Positions 62,128 through 64,000 of a stretch of 64,000 nt of DNA are shown in pieces. This stretch comes from DATKNA01 sp963755755 (GTDB lineage Bacteria; Actinomycetota; Actinomycetes; Actinomycetales; Kineosporiaceae): positions 1-64,000 of the forward strand of contig CAVWLJ010000015.1 in the NCBI GenBank assembly GCA_963755755.1, read 5' to 3'. A model generated the notes under the pieces. That model did no database searches. It saw only the letters and a list, made by a program, of their open reading frames with translations, and was not told the origin of the DNA. A program made the translations under genes and the position numbers. Every line of letters starts with the position of its first letter. Within the stretch, counting starts at the first letter, position 1.

Positions 62128-63737
62128 CCGTCCCCGCCGCGTCCCTCCTGCCATGGGCGGGGGAGAGGTGCGTGGTGACGACGCTCGCCGGGCGCGCGAC
62201 GGCTGCTCTCGCGCTCGGCGACACCGCGTCCGCGCGCGATGCTGCGGAGGCGGCGCTGGCGCTCGCGCACCTGCTCGACGACCCCTCCGCCCGGTTCCGG
62301 GCCGCGGTCGCCCTCGGGCACGTGCTGCTCGCCGTCGGGAAGCCGGACGCCGCCGAGCGCGCGGTGGCACCCGTGCTCGACGAGGCTGACACCGGCGCGG
62401 TGTGGCGGGCGCCGGCGCTCGCCGTCCGCGCCGCCGCGGCGATGGAGCGCGGCCAGCTCCTGGCCGCGCTCGACGCCCTCGCCGAGGAGCTCGCGCTGGT
62501 CGAGTCCGCGCCGGGGAGCCTGGACGTCGACTCCGTCGTCGTCACAGCGGCCGTCCTCGTCCGGCTCGCGCTGCACGAGGCCGCCGTCGACCTGTTGCAG
62601 GCGGCGAGCCCCGCACTGCCCGTCGTCCGCGCCCTGGTGTGGGTGCAGCTGGTCTGGGCGGCCCAGCTGGAGGTCCTCGGCGAGGGCCGCCGGGCCGAGG
62701 AGCGGTTCGCGCTGGCTGCCTCCGCCGCCCTGCGCTGGGGCCGGCTCGCGGCCGCGGCCGGAGGCGCCCGGCAGGTGCGTGCCGCGGTCGCCGCGGAGGC
62801 CTACGTGGTCGCACGCCTCGGGCTCCCCGGGCTCGCCGCCGCGCGTGCCCGCGACGCGCTGGCGACCACCGAGCACGCCGACAGCATCCCGGAACTGCTG
62901 CCCGGGCTGCTCGCGGTCGCCGCGGACGCCTGGGAACGCGCTGACGCCGACGCGCTCGCCCGCGCGGTCGGCCTCGTCGAGCGCCTCGGGGACCTGGCAC
63001 CGGCCGGGCTCGAGCCGATGGTCCGGCAGATGATCGTGGAGCCTGCGCTGGCACGGCTGGCCGCCCCGCCGCCCGGCGCCGGCAGCACCGGGACCCATCC
63101 CGCGGTGCCCTATCTGCAGGAGATCGCGGGCGAGGCGGCCCGCTGGATGTGGCGGGAACGCGATGCCAGGTCGGCGGACCTGCGCCAGCGCATCGTGCGG
63201 CGGGAGCTGACCCTGCGGGGCGAGCAGACCGCCCGGGAGCTGCTCGTCGACCCGCTGACCGGCCTGGGCAACCGGCGCCGGCTGGAGGAGCTGCTGAGCC
63301 GGACGCCGCCGGCCGCGGCCCTCTTCGTGGACCTGGACCACTTCAAGCGGGTGAACGACCTCCTCGGCCACCCGGTGGGCGACGCCGTGCTGCGCCGGGT
63401 CGCGGCGCTGCTCCTGCAGGCGTGCCGCGCCGACGACGTCGTGGTCCGCTACGGCGGGGACGAGTTCGTGATCCTGCCCGCGTCGTCCCTCGCCGAGGCC
63501 CCGGCCGACCGGACCGCGGACGGGACCGCGGAGGCGACGGCGGTCGCGCGCAGGCTCGGGCAGCGCGTGCTGGAGCTCGTCCGCCGGCACGACTGGAGCG
63601 ACCTGGTCGGTTCGCTGCCGGTCACCGTCTCCGTCGGCGTCGCCTCCGGACCGCCCGGGCGCTCCGCGCTGGCGGCGTCCGACACGGCGCTGCTCGCGGC
63701 CAAGCGAGCCGGCCGGGACACGCTCGTGGAGGTGTGA
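62124..63737 (+). CDS. Diguanylate cyclase with TPR-like N-terminal region (second of a pair)
   Basis: A 537-residue protein whose GTG 62124 overlaps the stop of the first cyclase. It has the same plan: Ala-rich helical repeats (RFRAAVALGHVLLAVGKPDA, RAEERFALAASAALRWGRLA), then a coiled linker (DLRQRIVRRELTLRGEQTAR) and a GGDEF domain: DPLTGLGNRRRLEELLSRTP, ALFVDLDHFKRVNDLLGHPV, RYGGDEFVILPAS (about residue 444), with RADD as I-site. The two proteins are similar in plan but not identical in length or repeats, which suggests an old duplication. Coupled translation hints at equal amounts or a heterodimer. Confidence 0.9.
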   Translation: MTVPAASLLPWAGERCVVTTLAGRATAALALGDTASARDAAEAALALAHLLDDPSARFRAAVALGHVLLAVGKPDAAERAVAPVLDEADTGAVWRAPALAVRAAAAMERGQLLAALDALAEELALVESAPGSLDVDSVVVTAAVLVRLALHEAAVDLLQAASPALPVVRALVWVQLVWAAQLEVLGEGRRAEERFALAASAALRWGRLAAAAGGARQVRAAVAAEAYVVARLGLPGLAAARARDALATTEHADSIPELLPGLLAVAADAWERADADALARAVGLVERLGDLAPAGLEPMVRQMIVEPALARLAAPPPGAGSTGTHPAVPYLQEIAGEAARWMWRERDARSADLRQRIVRRELTLRGEQTARELLVDPLTGLGNRRRLEELLSRTPPAAALFVDLDHFKRVNDLLGHPVGDAVLRRVAALLLQACRADDVVVRYGGDEFVILPASSLAEAPADRTADGTAEATAVARRLGQRVLELVRRHDWSDLVGSLPVTVSVGVASGPPGRSALAASDTALLAAKRAGRDTLVEV

Positions 63738-63774
63738 GCACCGAACGGCGCCACCGTGGGGCGACAATGGTCGC

Positions 63775-64000
63775 GTGAGCCTCTACCGCGACGAGGGTGT
63801 CGTCCTGCGCGCCCAGAAGCTCGGTGAGGCCGACAGGATCGTCACCCTGCTGACCCGCGAGCACGGGCGGGTGCGCGCCGTCGCGAAGGGGGTCCGCAAG
63901 ACCACCTCGCGGCTGGGTGCCCGGGTCGAGCCGTTCATGCTCGTCGACGTTCAGCTCTACGAGGGGCGCTCGCTCGACATCGTCACGCAGGCCGAGACCA
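63775..64000 (+). CDS. recO: DNA repair protein RecO (N-terminal part, cut by the window end)
   Basis: GTG 63775 opens MSLYRDEGVVLRAQKLGEAD, RIVTLLTREHGRVRAVAKGV, RKTTSRLGARVEPFMLVDVQ, LYEGRSLDIVTQAE: the typical N-terminal OB-fold domain of RecO. It runs off the right edge after 75 codons without a stop. RecO loads RecA with RecR. recO after leuA and the era region is common in this phylum. Confidence 0.92.
   Translation, partial: MSLYRDEGVVLRAQKLGEADRIVTLLTREHGRVRAVAKGVRKTTSRLGARVEPFMLVDVQLYEGRSLDIVTQAET

Overview
The window is very GC-rich, uses many GTG starts, and carries a gene order typical of actinobacterial chromosomes: comEA-comEC-holA, rpsT, lepA, hemW, hrcA-dnaJ, rsmE, HIT hydrolase, phoH-ybeY-corC-era, leuA, recO. 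F420/FMN split-barrel proteins, a DUF574 methyltransferase, DUF3097 and a SoxR of the actinobacterial type fit the same picture. A member of Pseudonocardiales, Geodermatophilales or a related order is my best guess; the genus cannot be fixed from sequence reading alone. I see no rRNA, tRNA, CRISPR array, insertion sequence or prophage.

Layout. 1-7.9 kb is an accessory stretch: a cut-off sugar-isomerase-like gene, a degraded-looking interval, a spermidine-synthase-like membrane protein, a membrane mannosyltransferase coupled to a ModA-like lipoprotein, and a TadG-like surface protein. 8-20.1 kb is a run of small enzymes and regulators: split-barrel flavoproteins, VOC proteins, an AraC regulator, a UvrA-like ABC ATPase, an M20 amidohydrolase, a phosphatase and two methyltransferases. 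20.1-22.8 kb is a TetR regulator divergent from a DrrAB-type ABC exporter, with palindromic operators between them. 22.8-27 kb holds a DyP peroxidase, a GGDEF protein, a UbiA-like prenyltransferase and a DegV protein.

26.9-36 kb is core: comEA, comEC, holA, rpsT and lepA, with a CAP-domain lipoprotein and a phosphotransferase on the other strand. 36-39.8 kb is a large ATP-binding LuxR regulator. 40-53 kb is again core: MOSC protein, hemW, DUF4282, DUF3097, CIRCE-hrcA-dnaJ, rsmE, an ECF sigma factor with a GerMN/Gmad2 membrane partner, HIT, phoH, ybeY, a CorC-type protein and era. 53-58.5 kb holds an SPFH protein with a ribbon-helix-helix partner, an ATPase-LLM oxidoreductase fusion, and a SoxR-controlled reductase with queA. 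58.5-64 kb holds leuA with a leader peptide, two overlapping diguanylate cyclases, and the start of recO.

About half of the genes, including essential ones, can only be read by removing single extra bases. Nearly all the shifts have the same sign (+1), and they cluster around 16-20, 24-32 and 40-60 kb while other multi-kilobase stretches are clean. The simplest reading is uncorrected insertion errors in the assembly rather than gene decay. CDS entries therefore span the whole gene and give the approximate shift positions.
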